Source: Mycolicibacter engbaekii
Lineage (GTDB): Bacteria > Actinomycetota > Actinomycetes > Mycobacteriales > Mycobacteriaceae
Reading direction: 5' to 3'
Assembly: GCF_002101585.1 (NCBI RefSeq)
Contig: NZ_LQOT01000076.1
Location: 124,001 to 188,000, forward strand
DNA length: 64,000 bases
The notes below the pieces were generated by a model, which saw nothing but the letters and a program-made list of their open reading frames with translations, did not search any database and had not been told where the DNA came from. Shown one piece after another: positions 21,535-32,016 of this stretch (the first letter of the stretch is position 1; each line of letters begins with the position of its first letter). Made by a program: the position numbers and the translations under genes.

Positions 21535-22563
21535 ATGGTCGGCACCGACGGCACGGTCGCGGTGATGGGGGCGGGTGCGTGGGGCACGGCGCTGGCGAAG
21601 GTGCTCGCCGACGCCGGCAGTGCGGTCAAACTCTGGGCACGCCGGCCCGACATCGCCACCCAGATCAACGAATCCCGGCTCAACCCCGACTATCTGCCCG
21701 GCTTCACCGTGCCCGACGCGGTGCGTGCCACCTGCGATCCCGCGGAGGCGCTGGACGGCGTGACCACCGTCGTGCTGGCTGTACCGGCGCAGACCATGCG
21801 GGCCAACCTGCAGACCTGGACGCCGTACCTCACCACCAGTGCCACGCTGGTCAGCGTCGCCAAGGGCATCGAGCTGGGCACGCTGATGCGGATGAGCCAG
21901 GTGATCGTGGCGGTGACGGGATTCGATCCCGGCCAGGTCGCAGTGGTGTCGGGTCCCAACCTGGCGGCCGAGATCGCCGCCGGCCAGCCCGCGGCCACGG
22001 TGGTCGCCTGCACGGACTCCGGTCGTGCGGTGGCGCTGCAACGGATGCTCAACACCGGCTATTTCCGGCCCTACACCAACGCCGATGTCATCGGTACCGA
22101 GATCGGCGGCGCCTGCAAGAACATCATCGCGTTGGCCTGTGGGATGGCGGCGGGGGTGGGTCTGGGGGAGAACACCGCGGCCGCGATCATCACCCGCGGT
22201 CTCGCCGAGATCATTCGGCTGGGTGTGGCGCTGGGCGCCAAGGACACCACCCTGGCGGGCCTGGCCGGAGTAGGCGACCTGGTGGCGACCTGCACGTCGC
22301 CGCATTCGCGCAACCGTTCGTTCGGGGAGCGGCTCGGCCGGGGCGAGGCGTTGCCGCCGGCCCCCGGATCGGCGGGTTTGGCGAGCACCACCGACGGCCA
22401 TGTCGTCGAAGGGGTGACCTCGTGTCAGTCGGTGCTGGCCCTGGCGTCGAGCTACGACGTGGAGATGCCCTTGACCGACGCGGTGCACCGGGTGTGCCAC
22501 CAGGGGCTGTCGGTCACCGAGGCGGTGGCACTGCTGCTGGGACGTCACACCAAACCGGAGTGA
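21535..22563 (+). CDS. gpsA: NAD(P)H-dependent glycerol-3-phosphate dehydrogenase
   Basis: A 342-aa dehydrogenase making sn-glycerol-3-phosphate for phospholipids. The Rossmann motif GAGAWGTAL is at about residues 11-19. The catalytic-lysine region [17 protein letters not shown] is at about 192-208. Shine-Dalgarno GGGAGG precedes ATG. Corresponds to the gpdA2 position (Rv2982c) next to ddl. Confidence 0.95.
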   Translation: MVGTDGTVAVMGAGAWGTALAKVLADAGSAVKLWARRPDIATQINESRLNPDYLPGFTVPDAVRATCDPAEALDGVTTVVLAVPAQTMRANLQTWTPYLTTSATLVSVAKGIELGTLMRMSQVIVAVTGFDPGQVAVVSGPNLAAEIAAGQPAATVVACTDSGRAVALQRMLNTGYFRPYTNADVIGTEIGGACKNIIALACGMAAGVGLGENTAAAIITRGLAEIIRLGVALGAKDTTLAGLAGVGDLVATCTSPHSRNRSFGERLGRGEALPPAPGSAGLASTTDGHVVEGVTSCQSVLALASSYDVEMPLTDAVHRVCHQGLSVTEAVALLLGRHTKPE

Positions 22564-22579
22564 GCCGCGACCGGTTTAT

Positions 22580-22621
22580 GGGGCGGTCCAGCTTCGCCTC
22601 TCCTAGGCTCGCTAACCGCCC
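22580..22621. repeat. Intergenic palindromic element between gpsA and ddl
   Basis: GGGCGGT (22581-22587) pairs perfectly with ACCGCCC (22615-22621) across a 27-nt centre. Words CCAGCTTC, CGCCTC, CTCGCT and AACCGCC recur in the same order, on the other strand, in the smc-ftsY gap at 54541-54585. Function unknown. Confidence 0.6.
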
Positions 22622-22636
22622 GGTACCCTCTGGCGT

Positions 22637-23749
22637 GTGAATTCCCACGAACGGACCCGCGTGGCCGTCGTCTTCGGCGGCCGCAGCAGTGAGCACGCCA
22701 TCTCCTGTGTCTCAGCGGGCAGCATTCTGCGCAACCTCGACCCGCAACGCTTCGAGGTCGTCGCAGTAGGGATCACCCCGCAGGGCGCGTGGGTACTCAC
22801 CGACGGCAACCCCGACACCCTGGCGATCACCGACCGGCAGCTGCCGTCGGTCACCACGGACTCGGGTGCCGAACTGGCGCTGGCGGCCGACCCCCAGCGG
22901 GCCGGTCAGCTGGTCGCGTTCTCCGCTGCGGGGCCCGCGGAGGTGCTGGAGTCGGTCGACGTGGTGTTTCCGGTGCTGCACGGCCCCTACGGCGAGGACG
23001 GCACCGTACAGGGGCTGCTGGAGTTGGCCGGGGTGCCCTATGTGGGGGCCGGGGTGCTGGCCAGCGCGGCGGGCATGGACAAGGAGTTCACCAAGAAGCT
23101 GCTGGCCGCCGACGGCCTGCCGATCGGGCCGTACGCGGTGTTGCGGGCCGCTCAGGAGACGCTGTCCGACGACGAGCGTCAGCGCCTGGGGCTTCCGCTG
23201 TTCGTCAAACCGGCGCGCGGCGGATCATCGATCGGCGTAAGCCGGGTGACGTCGTATGACGAGCTTCCCGCCGCGATCGCCGAGGCCCGCCGGCACGACC
23301 CGAAGGTCATCGTCGAGGCCGCGATCGTCGGCCGTGAGATCGAATGTGGCGTGCTCGAGTTCCCCGACGGCACGGTGGCCGCCAGCACGCTGGGCGAGAT
23401 CCGGGTGGCCGGCACCTGCGACCCCGACGACGCGTTCTACGACTTCGCCACCAAGTACCTCGATGACGCCGCCGAACTCGACGTGCCGGCCAAGGTCGAC
23501 GACGATGTCGCCGCCGCGGTGCAGCAGCTGGCCATCCGCGCGTTCGGCGCGCTGGACTGCCAGGGCCTGGCCCGGGTGGACTTCTTCCTGACCGACAGCG
23601 GTCCGGTGATCAACGAGATCAACACCATGCCCGGCTTCACCACGATCTCGATGTACCCGCGGATGTGGTCGGCCAGCGGCATGGACTATCCCACGCTGCT
23701 GGCGACCATGGTCGACACCGCGCTGGCTCGCGGGGTGGGCCTGCGCTGA
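22637..23749 (+). CDS. ddl: D-alanine-D-alanine ligase
   Basis: A 370-aa ATP-grasp ligase that makes the D-Ala-D-Ala peptidoglycan dipeptide. Family text: [20 protein letters not shown] (residues 9-28), [17 protein letters not shown] (about 112-128), and the metal-site segment [11 protein letters not shown] near residue 330. GTG start at 22637. 73 nt after gpsA on the same strand. Confidence 0.97.
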   Translation: MNSHERTRVAVVFGGRSSEHAISCVSAGSILRNLDPQRFEVVAVGITPQGAWVLTDGNPDTLAITDRQLPSVTTDSGAELALAADPQRAGQLVAFSAAGPAEVLESVDVVFPVLHGPYGEDGTVQGLLELAGVPYVGAGVLASAAGMDKEFTKKLLAADGLPIGPYAVLRAAQETLSDDERQRLGLPLFVKPARGGSSIGVSRVTSYDELPAAIAEARRHDPKVIVEAAIVGREIECGVLEFPDGTVAASTLGEIRVAGTCDPDDAFYDFATKYLDDAAELDVPAKVDDDVAAAVQQLAIRAFGALDCQGLARVDFFLTDSGPVINEINTMPGFTTISMYPRMWSASGMDYPTLLATMVDTALARGVGLR

Positions 23750-23795
23750 CGCGCCCACCGCCCACCGCCCGCCGCCGCGCCCGGCGCCCGCCGCC

Positions 23796-23859
23796 GCGCC
23801 GAGCGTGCACTCAGGGCGGAAAATCAGGCAGATTCTCGGCGTGAATGCACGCTCGGCGC
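23796..23859. repeat. Long palindromic repeat (14-36-14), copy 1
   Basis: Perfect inverted repeat GCGCCGAGCGTGCA (23796-23809) and TGCACGCTCGGCGC (23846-23859) with a 36-nt spacer. A second copy with the same spacer length lies at 50151-50208. Here it sits between the converging ddl and DUF3515 genes, so it may also act as a terminator. Just upstream (about 23765-23800) lies a GCCCGCCGCCGCGCC short duplication. Confidence 0.9.
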
Positions 23860-23865
23860 AACTAC

Positions 23866-24414
23866 TCAGCGCGGCGGGCCCGGCCGGATCGCCACCGGGG
23901 CCCACTTCGCGGCAATCAGATCCGAAATCTCCTGGATGGGCGTGGGCCCCGAACCCGGCGGCAGGGTGAGCGCCAGATAGGTACTCCGGTCCACCACATA
24001 CCAGGTGGCGCGGTCACCTTCGCGAACCTCGAACCACTGCACGTGATCGACCACCTGGATGGGTGAACCCACCACGAAGTCCGCCGGCCGGTCCAGCCCG
24101 CAGCGCAGCACCACCGCAGCACCGTCCGCGGCGGTCCAGGCCGCCGCGCCCTGCGGGGCCGGTTCGGCCAGCTCGGCCCGCCGATAGTCGCCGAGCGCAG
24201 ACGGCAGCGCGTCCAACACGGCATGGCAGTCGGCGCTGTCGGCCTGCGGGGCGGGCACCGTGGCGAGCCGGACCGGTTCGACGCCCCGCCCGCCCGGGTG
24301 GCGCACCGCGGCGACCGTCAGTGCGATACCCACCGCGGCGACGGCCACCACCAGCGCAAGGATCAGCGCCAGCCGCGGCGGCCCGTCGTCTGCATCGTTG
24401 TCCGGACCGATCAC
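23866..24414 (-). CDS. DUF3515 membrane/secreted protein (Rv2980-like)
   Basis: A 182-aa protein with one N-terminal hydrophobic segment (LALILALVVAVAAVGIALTV, about residues 13-32) acting as signal anchor, and an extracytoplasmic domain with two cysteines (in DCHAVL and VLRCGL) that could form a disulfide. GTG 24414 gives a length matching the family. The longer in-frame extension would run through thiL. Divergent from thiL. Function unknown; conserved next to ddl and thiL in mycobacteria. Confidence 0.8.
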   Translation of the reverse strand: MIGPDNDADDGPPRLALILALVVAVAAVGIALTVAAVRHPGGRGVEPVRLATVPAPQADSADCHAVLDALPSALGDYRRAELAEPAPQGAAAWTAADGAAVVLRCGLDRPADFVVGSPIQVVDHVQWFEVREGDRATWYVVDRSTYLALTLPPGSGPTPIQEISDLIAAKWAPVAIRPGPPR

Positions 24415-24453
24415 GCCCCGCCCACCATTCTGATCGCACCTACACTCCAGGCT

Positions 24454-25425
24454 GTGCGCGGTAATGAGCCCACGCTGGGTCAGCTTGGAGAGTTTCCCAT
24501 GATCGACCGGCTGGTTGCCGGGCGCCGTCAGCCCGCCACCACGCAGCTGGGACCCGGCGACGACGCGGCGGTGGTGGGCTGCGCCGACGGCCGGGTGGTG
24601 GTCTCCACCGACATGCTGGTCGAAGGGCGGCATTTCCGGCTGGACTGGTCGGCCCCCGAGCAGGTCGGGCGCAAGGCCATCGCGCAGAACGCGGCCGATA
24701 TCGAGGCGATGGGGGCACGCCCCACCGCTTTCGTGGTCGGTTTCGGGGCGCCCTCCAACACGCTTGCCGCCGACGCCGCGGCCCTGGCCGACGGGATGTG
24801 GGCCGAGGCAGAGCGCCTGGGCGCGGGCGTGGTCGGCGGCGACCTGGTTCAGGCCGACCGCTGGGTGGTGTCGGTGACGGTGCTGGGGGAGCTGGCCGGC
24901 CGGGCTCCGGTGCTGCGGTCTGGCGCGCGCCCCGGGGCGACGCTGGCGGTGGCCGGCGACCTGGGCCGCTCGGCGGCGGGGCTGCGGCTCTTGAGCGACG
25001 GTGCAGGGGGGTTCCCCGAGCTCGAGCAGCGGCATCTGGTCCCGGAGCCGCCCTACGGGCAGGGTGCGGTGGCCGCCGGCGCCGGCGCGCAGGCGATGAC
25101 CGACGTCTCCGATGGACTGATCGCCGACCTGGGGCACCTGGCGGACGCGTCACAGGTGACGCTGGACGTGTCCACGGCGGCGCTGGCGTCCGATCACCGG
25201 GCGCTGGCTTCCGCGGCTGCGGCAGTCGGCGCCGACCCGTGGTCGTGGGTGCTGGGCGGGGGAGAGGACCACGCGCTGGTCGCCGCGTTTCCCGGCGGCG
25301 TGCCGGCCGGTTGGCGTGCCATCGGTCAGGTGCTGCCCGGGCCGGCGCGGGTGCTGGTCGACGGGGCGGCGTGGGACGGGCAGGCGGGCTGGCAGTCGTT
25401 CGATCCCGGCGCACCGTTACGTTGA
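24454..25425 (+). CDS. thiL: Thiamine-monophosphate kinase
   Basis: A 323-aa PurM/AIR-synthase-like kinase that makes thiamine pyrophosphate from thiamine phosphate. Family text: LGPGDDAAVV near the N-terminus, VVSTDMLVEGRHF, and GGDLVQADRWVVSVTVLG. GTG 24454 is used; upstream in-frame codons overlap the divergent DUF3515 gene. No TPP riboswitch is visible upstream. Followed by ung after 6 nt. Confidence 0.93.
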   Translation: MRGNEPTLGQLGEFPMIDRLVAGRRQPATTQLGPGDDAAVVGCADGRVVVSTDMLVEGRHFRLDWSAPEQVGRKAIAQNAADIEAMGARPTAFVVGFGAPSNTLAADAAALADGMWAEAERLGAGVVGGDLVQADRWVVSVTVLGELAGRAPVLRSGARPGATLAVAGDLGRSAAGLRLLSDGAGGFPELEQRHLVPEPPYGQGAVAAGAGAQAMTDVSDGLIADLGHLADASQVTLDVSTAALASDHRALASAAAAVGADPWSWVLGGGEDHALVAAFPGGVPAGWRAIGQVLPGPARVLVDGAAWDGQAGWQSFDPGAPLR

Positions 25426-25431
25426 GACACC

Positions 25432-26112
25432 ATGAGTGCGCGTCCACTTCCCGAACTTGTCGAAAGCGGTTGGGCCACTGCGCTGGCGCCGGTGACCGAT
25501 CAGGTAGCCGTGCTGGGAAAGTTCCTGCGTGAGGAGACGACGGCTGGTCGCGGCTATCTGCCGGAGGGGCAGAACATCTTGCGCGCCTTCAGCTTTCCGT
25601 TCGATGACGTTCGGGTGCTGATCGTCGGGCAGGACCCCTACCCGACGCCGGGTCACGCGGTGGGCCTGAGCTTCTCGGTGGCACCGCACGTGCGGCCGCT
25701 GCCGCGCAGCCTGGAGAACATCTTCACCGAGTACACCGCGGACCTGGGTTATCCCCGGCCCTCCAACGGCGATCTGTCCCCGTGGGCGCAGCGCGGTGTG
25801 CTACTGCTCAACAGGGTGCTGACGGTGCAACCGGGTGCGCCGGCGTCGCATCGCGGCAAGGGCTGGGAGGCGATCACCGAGTGTGCGATCCGCGCGCTGG
25901 TGGCCCGCCGACGGCCCATGGTGGCGATCTTGTGGGGCCGCGACGCCGGGACGCTCAAACCGATGCTCAACGAGCACTGCCTCACCATCGAGTCACCGCA
26001 CCCGTCGCCGCTTTCGGCGTCGCGTGGGTTCTTCGGATCGCGTCCGTTCAGCCGCGCCAACGAGCTGCTGGCACAGTTGGGAGCCGAGCCGATCGACTGG
26101 CGTCTGCAGTGA
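25432..26112 (+). CDS. ung: Uracil-DNA glycosylase
   Basis: A 226-aa family 1 UDG that removes uracil from DNA. The catalytic water-activating motif [14 protein letters not shown] (about residues 66-79) and the DNA-intercalation motif [14 protein letters not shown] (about 189-202) are both intact. Tightly spaced downstream of thiL. Confidence 0.97.
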   Translation: MSARPLPELVESGWATALAPVTDQVAVLGKFLREETTAGRGYLPEGQNILRAFSFPFDDVRVLIVGQDPYPTPGHAVGLSFSVAPHVRPLPRSLENIFTEYTADLGYPRPSNGDLSPWAQRGVLLLNRVLTVQPGAPASHRGKGWEAITECAIRALVARRRPMVAILWGRDAGTLKPMLNEHCLTIESPHPSPLSASRGFFGSRPFSRANELLAQLGAEPIDWRLQ

Positions 26113-26165
26113 CGCCGCCACGGCGGCCGCCGTAGCGGGCGCCCGGGCAGCCGGGGAGCGCGGAG

Positions 26166-26357
26166 TTAGCCGCGGACGACCTTGCCGGCCTTGATGCACG
26201 AAGTGCAGGCGTTCAGGCGCTGCTTGTTACCGCCGGGACGGGCGGCGTGCACAACCTGGATGTTCGGGTCCCACCGACGGCTGGTCCGACGGTGCGAGTG
26301 GGACACCGACTTGCCGAAGCCGGGGCCCTTTCCGCAGATATCGCACACGGCAGCCAT
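26166..26357 (-). CDS. rpmB: 50S ribosomal protein L28, zinc-ribbon (C+) form
   Basis: A 63-aa L28. CDIC (residues 5-8) and CTSC (near 53-56) make a zinc ribbon, so this is the zinc-binding form, not the C-minus zinc-independent paralog. ATG 26357 has a GAGGAGT Shine-Dalgarno. Converges with ung and diverges from the FakA-like gene. Confidence 0.95.
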   Translation of the reverse strand: MAAVCDICGKGPGFGKSVSHSHRRTSRRWDPNIQVVHAARPGGNKQRLNACTSCIKAGKVVRG

Positions 26358-26550
26358 ATGTGACACTCCTCAAAACGTCTGCTTGAGGGCCAACGACCTC
26401 AGCGGGTGGCCCGACAACCTGATCAGGATACCCGCCAGGCGGGGCAACCACCAAAACGCCCCGTCCCGACCGGACGTGCGTGAGCTGTGCTGTCGCCCGA
26501 AGTGATTAGGCTTGCGGCCACCGGAGGTGGCTGCAGGAAGGTGGGTGGAG

Positions 26551-28194
26551 GTGGGCAACCCCGATCGTCTGCTGGACGCGGCGACCTTGCGGGACTGGGC
26601 GCACACCGCCGTCGGCGACCTGATCACCCACACCGACGAGATCAACCAGCTCAACGTTTTCCCGGTCGCCGACTGCGACACCGGCACCAACATGCTGTTC
26701 ACCATGCGCTCGGCCCTGGCCGAGGCCAACACCGAGGCCGCCTCGGGCGAGGTCGGCCGGGTGGCGGCCGCACTGTCGGCCGGAGCGCTGCACGGCGCCC
26801 GGGGCAACTCCGGGGTGATCCTGTCGCAGATCCTGCGAGGCCTGGCCGACGTGACGGCCGAACGCGGGGCCGCAACCACTGTGATCGACGCGGCGCTGCT
26901 CGCGGCCGGTTTAGGGCACGGGGTGGAGCTGGTGGTCACCTCGATGGGCGGGCGCGAGGTCCCCGGCACCATCGTGTCGGTGCTGCAGGCCGCGGCGGCT
27001 GCCGTGCGGCGGTCTGCGGAGCAGGGGGCCGAGTTGGGTCCGGCGCTGGTGGCGGGCACCGACGCCGCCGCCGAGGCGCTGGAGGCCACCACCACCCAGC
27101 TCGACGTGCTCGCCGAGGCCGGGGTGGTCGACGCGGGCGGTCGCGGCCTGCTGGTGCTGCTCGACGCGCTGCGTTCGACGATCACCGGGCAGGCCCCGGT
27201 GCGGGCCCGGTATCAACCGTCGCCCCGGCCCCGGACCCCCGAAGCGGGCACCGAGCCGCCGGCACCCCAGTTCGAGGTGATGTACCTGCTCGGCGAGTGC
27301 AGCCCCGACGACACCGAGGCCCTGCGGGAACGGCTGACGCAGCTCGGCGAGTCGGTCGCGATCGCGACCTCGGGCGTGGTCGGCGGATATTCGGTGCACG
27401 TGCACACCGATGACGCCGGTGCCGCCGTCGAGGCCGGGCTGGCGTTCGGCCGGCCGCGCCGGATCCAGATCTCGGCGCTGGCCGGGGCCGCCGGCCCGTC
27501 TCCGGGCAGCTGGACACGGGAGCGGGCGGTGCTCGCCGTGGTCGACGGCGACGGCGCCGAGGCGCTGTTCGACTCCGAAGGCGCCTGCGTACTGCGGCCG
27601 GACCCGCTCAGCGCCGAGCCGGTGATGATGGTCTCCGCGCAGCAGCTGCTGCGGGCGGTGGTCGACACCGGCGCAGCCCAGGTGATGCTGCTGCCCAACG
27701 GCTACGTCGCCGCCGAGGAGCTGGTGGCGGGCTGTACGGCGGCCATCGGGTGGGGGGTGGACGTGGTGCCGGTGCCGACCGGCTCGATGGTGCAGGGGCT
27801 GGCGGCACTGGCGGTGCACGATCCGGGCCGCCCGCTGGTCGACGACGGCTACACAATGGCCCGGGCGGCCGGCGGAACGCGGCTCGGGTCGGTGCGGGTG
27901 GCGACCGAACAAGCGCTGACCTGGGCGGGCGCCTGCCAACCCGGTGACGGCCTGGGCATCGCCGGCGACGAGGTGCTGATCGTGGCCCGCGATGTCGGAG
28001 CGGCGGCGATCGGTCTGATCGACCTGATGCTGGCTGCCGGCGGTGAGCTGGTGACGGTGCTGTTCGGGGCGGGCTTCGGCGGGGAGGTCATCGAGGTGTT
28101 GGCCCGGCACGTGCACGATCGGCACCCGGGTACCGAGCTGGCGACCTACTTCACCGGGCATCGGGGGGACGCACTGCTGATCGGGGTCGAGTGA
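26551..28194 (+). CDS. DhaL/DegV-fused kinase-like protein, FakA/YloV type
   Basis: A 547-aa protein. Residues about 5-200 form a DhaL (Dak phosphatase) ATP-binding domain with NVFPVADCDTGTNM and GARGNSGVILSQ. A central linker and a C-terminal FakA-type domain follow. FakA is the ATP-binding subunit of bacterial fatty-acid kinase. GTG 26551 lies 9 nt after AGGAAGG; GTG 26545 is an alternative. From memory, the M. tuberculosis counterpart is annotated as two pieces (Rv2975c/Rv2974c); here it is intact. Stop overlaps recG. Confidence 0.8.
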   Translation: MGNPDRLLDAATLRDWAHTAVGDLITHTDEINQLNVFPVADCDTGTNMLFTMRSALAEANTEAASGEVGRVAAALSAGALHGARGNSGVILSQILRGLADVTAERGAATTVIDAALLAAGLGHGVELVVTSMGGREVPGTIVSVLQAAAAAVRRSAEQGAELGPALVAGTDAAAEALEATTTQLDVLAEAGVVDAGGRGLLVLLDALRSTITGQAPVRARYQPSPRPRTPEAGTEPPAPQFEVMYLLGECSPDDTEALRERLTQLGESVAIATSGVVGGYSVHVHTDDAGAAVEAGLAFGRPRRIQISALAGAAGPSPGSWTRERAVLAVVDGDGAEALFDSEGACVLRPDPLSAEPVMMVSAQQLLRAVVDTGAAQVMLLPNGYVAAEELVAGCTAAIGWGVDVVPVPTGSMVQGLAALAVHDPGRPLVDDGYTMARAAGGTRLGSVRVATEQALTWAGACQPGDGLGIAGDEVLIVARDVGAAAIGLIDLMLAAGGELVTVLFGAGFGGEVIEVLARHVHDRHPGTELATYFTGHRGDALLIGVE

Positions 28195-30425
28195 CGATGG
28201 TCACGTTGGCCGACCGGCTGGACTACGTGGTGGGTTCGGACGCTGCCGCCAAGCTCGACGAGTTCTTCGGAATCCGCACGGTCGACGACCTGTTGCGGCA
28301 CTACCCCCGCAGCTACGTCGAGGGCGCGACCAAACGCGGCGTGGACGACGCCCAGGCGCTCGAGGGCGAACACATCACCCTGGTGGACACCATCGCGACC
28401 GCCGTGGCCAGACCGATGAGGCGCCAGCAGGGCCGGCGGCCCAACGAATATCTGGTGATCACCCTGGGCAGCGGCCAGCAGAAAGTCAGTGCCACCTTCT
28501 TCAACGCGCGCGGCCTGAAATACAAACTCACCCCGGGAACCCGGGTGATGCTGTCCGGCGAGGTCGGCTACTTCAACCGCAAACTTCAACTGACGCACCC
28601 CGACTTCCTCATCCTGGATGCGCCGAACCAGGACAACTTCGGCAGTGACTCGCTGCGCAACATCGCCGACGCCTCTCAGGCGATCAGTGGCGAAGTGCTG
28701 CAGTCGGAGTTCGAGCGGGCCTGCTATCCGATCTATCCGGCGAGCACCAAACTGCAGAGCTGGGACATCTTCTCCTGTGTGCGACAGGTTCTGGAAGTCC
28801 TCGACCCGGTGCCCGAGCCGCTGCCGGCCGCGCTGCTGGCCGAGCGCGGGCTGATCGGCGAGGACGAGGCGCTTCGCGCCATCCACCTCGCCGAGAACGC
28901 GGCGCAGCGCGAGCGGGCCCGCGAGCGACTGACTTTCGACGAGGCGGTGGGGTTGCAATGGGCGCTGGCCGCGCGCCGCAACGGCGAACTGTCCGAATCC
29001 GGGCCGTCGGCACCTGCGAGCAGCGACGGGCTGGCCGCGCAGATGGCGAGCCGGCTGCCCTTCGAACTGACCGCCGGGCAGCGCGAAGTGCTCGACGTTT
29101 TGCATGCTGAGTTGACCGCGACCCGCCCGATGAACCGGATGCTGCAGGGTGAGGTCGGCTCCGGAAAGACGGTGGTCGCGCTGCTGGCGATGCTGCAGAT
29201 GGTCGACGCGGGTTACCAGTGCGCGTTGCTTGCTCCGACGGAAGTCCTTGCCGCTCAGCATGTTCGCTCAATTCGAGACATGCTCGGCCCGCTGGCCATG
29301 GGGGGTCAGCTCGGCGGTGCGGACCATGCCACCGCGGTGGCGTTGCTCACCGGGTCGATGTCGGCGCCGGCCAAGAAGCAGGTGCGGGCTCAGATCACCG
29401 ACGGCAGCGCGGGGATCGTGGTGGGCACCCACGCCCTGTTGCAAGACTCCGTCGAGTTCCACCGGCTCGGCATGGTGGTGGTCGACGAACAGCATCGCTT
29501 CGGTGTGGAACAGCGCGATCAGTTGCGGGCCAAGGCTCCTGCGGGCATGACGCCGCATCTGCTGGTGATGACCGCGACGCCGATCCCGCGCACCGTGGCC
29601 CTGACCGTTTACGGCGACCTGGAGACCTCCACGCTGCGTGAGCTGCCACGCGGGCGGCAGCCGATCCGCTCCTCGGTGATCTTTGAGAAGACCAAACCGG
29701 CCTGGCTGCAACGGGCCTGGGAAAGGATCCGCGAAGAGGTCGCGTCCGGTCGGCAGGCCTACGTGGTGGCGCCGCGTATCGACGAGAACGACGAGCCCGC
29801 GGCGCAGGCCGGTGATCAGGGGCCGCTGCGCCCGTCGGCGACCGCGGTAGAGCTCTACGAGCGGTTGGGATCCGGGCCGTTGGCGGGACTGCGGCTCGGA
29901 TTGATGCACGGCCGGTTGTCCGCCGATGAGAAGGACGCGGTGATGAGCGCGTTCCGGTCCGGGACGGTGGACGTGTTGGTGTGTACGACTGTGATCGAGG
30001 TCGGTGTCGACGTCCCGAATGCGACGGTGATGCTGGTGGCCGACGCCGACCGATTCGGTATCAGCCAGCTGCATCAGCTGCGCGGGCGGATCGGCCGTGG
30101 CGAGCACGCCAGCCTGTGCCTGCTGGTCACCTCGGCGACCGAGGGGTCCCGGGCCGGCAGGCGCCTGGAGGCCGTGGCCGCCACACTGGACGGCTTTGCG
30201 CTGGCCGACCTGGATCTTCGGGAACGCGGCGAGGGTGATGTGCTGGGCCGTACCCAGTCCGGCTGGCGCGGCGGACTGAAGCTGTTGTCGCTGACCGACC
30301 ACGGCGAGGTCATCGAAGCGGCCCGGGAATGGTGCGACAAGGCCTGGGAAGCCGACCCCGACGATGCCGGGCTGGCAACGCTGGCAGCACATTTCACCGG
30401 TATCGAATACCTGGACAAGTCATGA
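28191..30425 (+). CDS. recG: ATP-dependent DNA helicase RecG
   Basis: A 744-aa superfamily 2 helicase that reverses stalled forks and branch-migrates Holliday junctions. N-terminal OB/wedge domain (about 1-200), Walker A in GEVGSGKTVVALLA (about 321-334), DEQH box in VVDEQHRFGVEQRDQ, motif III TATPIPRTVAL, and the RecG-specific C-terminal TRG-type region. GTG 28191 overlaps the upstream stop; ATG 28197 is two codons later. Confidence 0.96.
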   Translation: MTMVTLADRLDYVVGSDAAAKLDEFFGIRTVDDLLRHYPRSYVEGATKRGVDDAQALEGEHITLVDTIATAVARPMRRQQGRRPNEYLVITLGSGQQKVSATFFNARGLKYKLTPGTRVMLSGEVGYFNRKLQLTHPDFLILDAPNQDNFGSDSLRNIADASQAISGEVLQSEFERACYPIYPASTKLQSWDIFSCVRQVLEVLDPVPEPLPAALLAERGLIGEDEALRAIHLAENAAQRERARERLTFDEAVGLQWALAARRNGELSESGPSAPASSDGLAAQMASRLPFELTAGQREVLDVLHAELTATRPMNRMLQGEVGSGKTVVALLAMLQMVDAGYQCALLAPTEVLAAQHVRSIRDMLGPLAMGGQLGGADHATAVALLTGSMSAPAKKQVRAQITDGSAGIVVGTHALLQDSVEFHRLGMVVVDEQHRFGVEQRDQLRAKAPAGMTPHLLVMTATPIPRTVALTVYGDLETSTLRELPRGRQPIRSSVIFEKTKPAWLQRAWERIREEVASGRQAYVVAPRIDENDEPAAQAGDQGPLRPSATAVELYERLGSGPLAGLRLGLMHGRLSADEKDAVMSAFRSGTVDVLVCTTVIEVGVDVPNATVMLVADADRFGISQLHQLRGRIGRGEHASLCLLVTSATEGSRAGRRLEAVAATLDGFALADLDLRERGEGDVLGRTQSGWRGGLKLLSLTDHGEVIEAAREWCDKAWEADPDDAGLATLAAHFTGIEYLDKS

Positions 30426-31138
30426 ACCCCCGTCGCAGGACCCTGCTGTGGATGGCCGTCGCGGCGGCGATCGCCGTGCTGGTGGCCTACCAGACCGTCT
30501 CGGCCTCCGGCCAGCGCAGCCGTGCCCTGGCAGCGCAGGCCGGGATGCCCACCGTGGCGCAGGGCACCGACGTCCTGGCCGGCATCTCGGTGGTGCCGGT
30601 GCGCACCCACCGTTACGACTACCGCCGCGAGCTGTTCGGCCAGGCCTGGGACGACGACAACGACGCCCCGGGCGGACGCAACGGCTGCGACACCCGCAAC
30701 GACATCCTCAACCGCGATCTGGTGGACATCACGCGGGTCTCGACCAAACGCTGCCCCGCCGCGGTGGCCACCGGAACCCTGCACGACCCCTACACCAATG
30801 CCGTCGTCGCCTTCACCCGCGGCGCCAAGATCGGCGAAGCCGTGCAGATCGACCACATCGTCCCGCTGGCCTACGCCTGGGACATGGGAGCTTCGGGCTG
30901 GACCTACCGCCAGCGGCTGCGCTTCGCCAACGACCCCGCCAACCTGCTGGCGGTCGCCGGGCGGGCAAACCAGGACAAGGGGGACGCCGGCCCGGGGCAG
31001 TGGATGCCGCCGAACCGGTCGTTCGCCTGTCAGTATGCGATCGCCTACCTCGCGGTGCTGCGCGGCTACGAGCTGCGACTCGATCAGCCGTCAGCGGAGG
31101 TACTGCGCAACGCCGCGGCAACCTGTCCGACCGGGTAA
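30422..31138 (+). CDS. Secreted/anchored HNH-type nuclease, DUF1524 family (Rv2972c-like)
   Basis: A 238-aa protein with an N-terminal signal/anchor segment (LLWMAVAAAIAVLVAY, about residues 8-23) and a C-terminal HNH-like domain: IDHIVPLAYAWDMGAS holds the catalytic His and WMPPNRSFACQY holds the Asn-containing second half. Two further cysteines (GCDTRND, KRCPAA) suggest an extracytoplasmic disulfide-bonded fold. ATGA overlap with recG. Probably an extracellular DNase; target unknown. Confidence 0.78.
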   Translation: MNPRRRTLLWMAVAAAIAVLVAYQTVSASGQRSRALAAQAGMPTVAQGTDVLAGISVVPVRTHRYDYRRELFGQAWDDDNDAPGGRNGCDTRNDILNRDLVDITRVSTKRCPAAVATGTLHDPYTNAVVAFTRGAKIGEAVQIDHIVPLAYAWDMGASGWTYRQRLRFANDPANLLAVAGRANQDKGDAGPGQWMPPNRSFACQYAIAYLAVLRGYELRLDQPSAEVLRNAAATCPTG

Positions 31139-31175
31139 GGGTGCAGCGACGGGGGACAGACGGCCGCGGGATGGC

Positions 31176-32015
31176 CTAGGTGCCGGTGTAGGTCAGCGGG
31201 TCTTCGCGCACCCGGGTGCCGTCGTTGAGGCCGTTGAGGCTGTCCATGTGCTCCTGGGCCAGCTCGAAGCCGAACACGTCGAGGTTGGCGGCGATGCGCT
31301 CCGGCTGGGCCGAGCGGGGGATCACCACGTTGCCCAGCTGCAGGCTCCATCGGATCAGTACCTGCGCCGGAGTCTTGCCGTACTCGGCGGCGATCGCGGT
31401 CACCGTCGGGTGGTCGAGCAGGCGGCCCACCGCCAGCGGGCTGTAAGCCTCCGTGACGATGCCGCGCTCAGCGTTGGCGGCACGCAGCTCGGCCTGGTTG
31501 AGCAGCGGGTGCAGCTCGATCTGGTTGACCGCCGGTGTCTCGAACGCCAAGTCGATCAGATCGTCGATGTGCTGGGTGGTGAAGTTGCACACCCCGATCG
31601 ACCGGGCCAGTCCCATCTCGCGGGTCTGGATCAGCCCGCCGAAGCTGTCGACGTACATGCCCAGCGGCGGAGCCGGCCAATGGATCAGGTAGAGATCCAT
31701 GTAGTCCATCCCGAGCCGCTCCAGGCTGGCCTTGCAGGCCTCGATGGCGGCGGTCAGACCCTGGTCGGCGTTGGCCAGCTTGGTGGTGACGAACACCTCC
31801 TCGCGCGGGATTCCCGACGCGGCGATGGCCCGGCCCACCGCGGCCTCGTTGCCGTACACCTTGGCGGTGTCGATCAGCCGGCAGCCCAGTTCGAGCGCCG
31901 TTGATACGGCCCGCTCGGTTTCGGCCTCGGACAACTCGCCCACCCCGATGCCCAGAGTCGGCATGGTGTGACCGTCGTTGAGCGTGACGGAGGGGATCGC
32001 AGTGCCCGACGTCAT
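31176..32015 (-). CDS. Aldo-keto reductase 1 of tandem pair (Rv2971-like)
   Basis: A 279-aa NADPH-dependent AKR of the AKR5-like group. The catalytic tetrad is visible as Asp and Tyr in [11 protein letters not shown] (about 48-58), Lys in TTKLANAD (about 77-84) and His in YLIHWPAPP (about 112-120). NADPH-site text [17 protein letters not shown] is near residue 230. It begins 1 nt after the stop of the second AKR gene, so they form one operon. Confidence 0.88.
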   Translation of the reverse strand: MTSGTAIPSVTLNDGHTMPTLGIGVGELSEAETERAVSTALELGCRLIDTAKVYGNEAAVGRAIAASGIPREEVFVTTKLANADQGLTAAIEACKASLERLGMDYMDLYLIHWPAPPLGMYVDSFGGLIQTREMGLARSIGVCNFTTQHIDDLIDLAFETPAVNQIELHPLLNQAELRAANAERGIVTEAYSPLAVGRLLDHPTVTAIAAEYGKTPAQVLIRWSLQLGNVVIPRSAQPERIAANLDVFGFELAQEHMDSLNGLNDGTRVREDPLTYTGT

Positions 32016-32016
32016 T

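Noticed and set aside
24415-24453. Possible TPP riboswitch upstream of thiL
   Set aside because: Only 39 nt separate the divergent DUF3515 and thiL starts, too short for a TPP aptamer.
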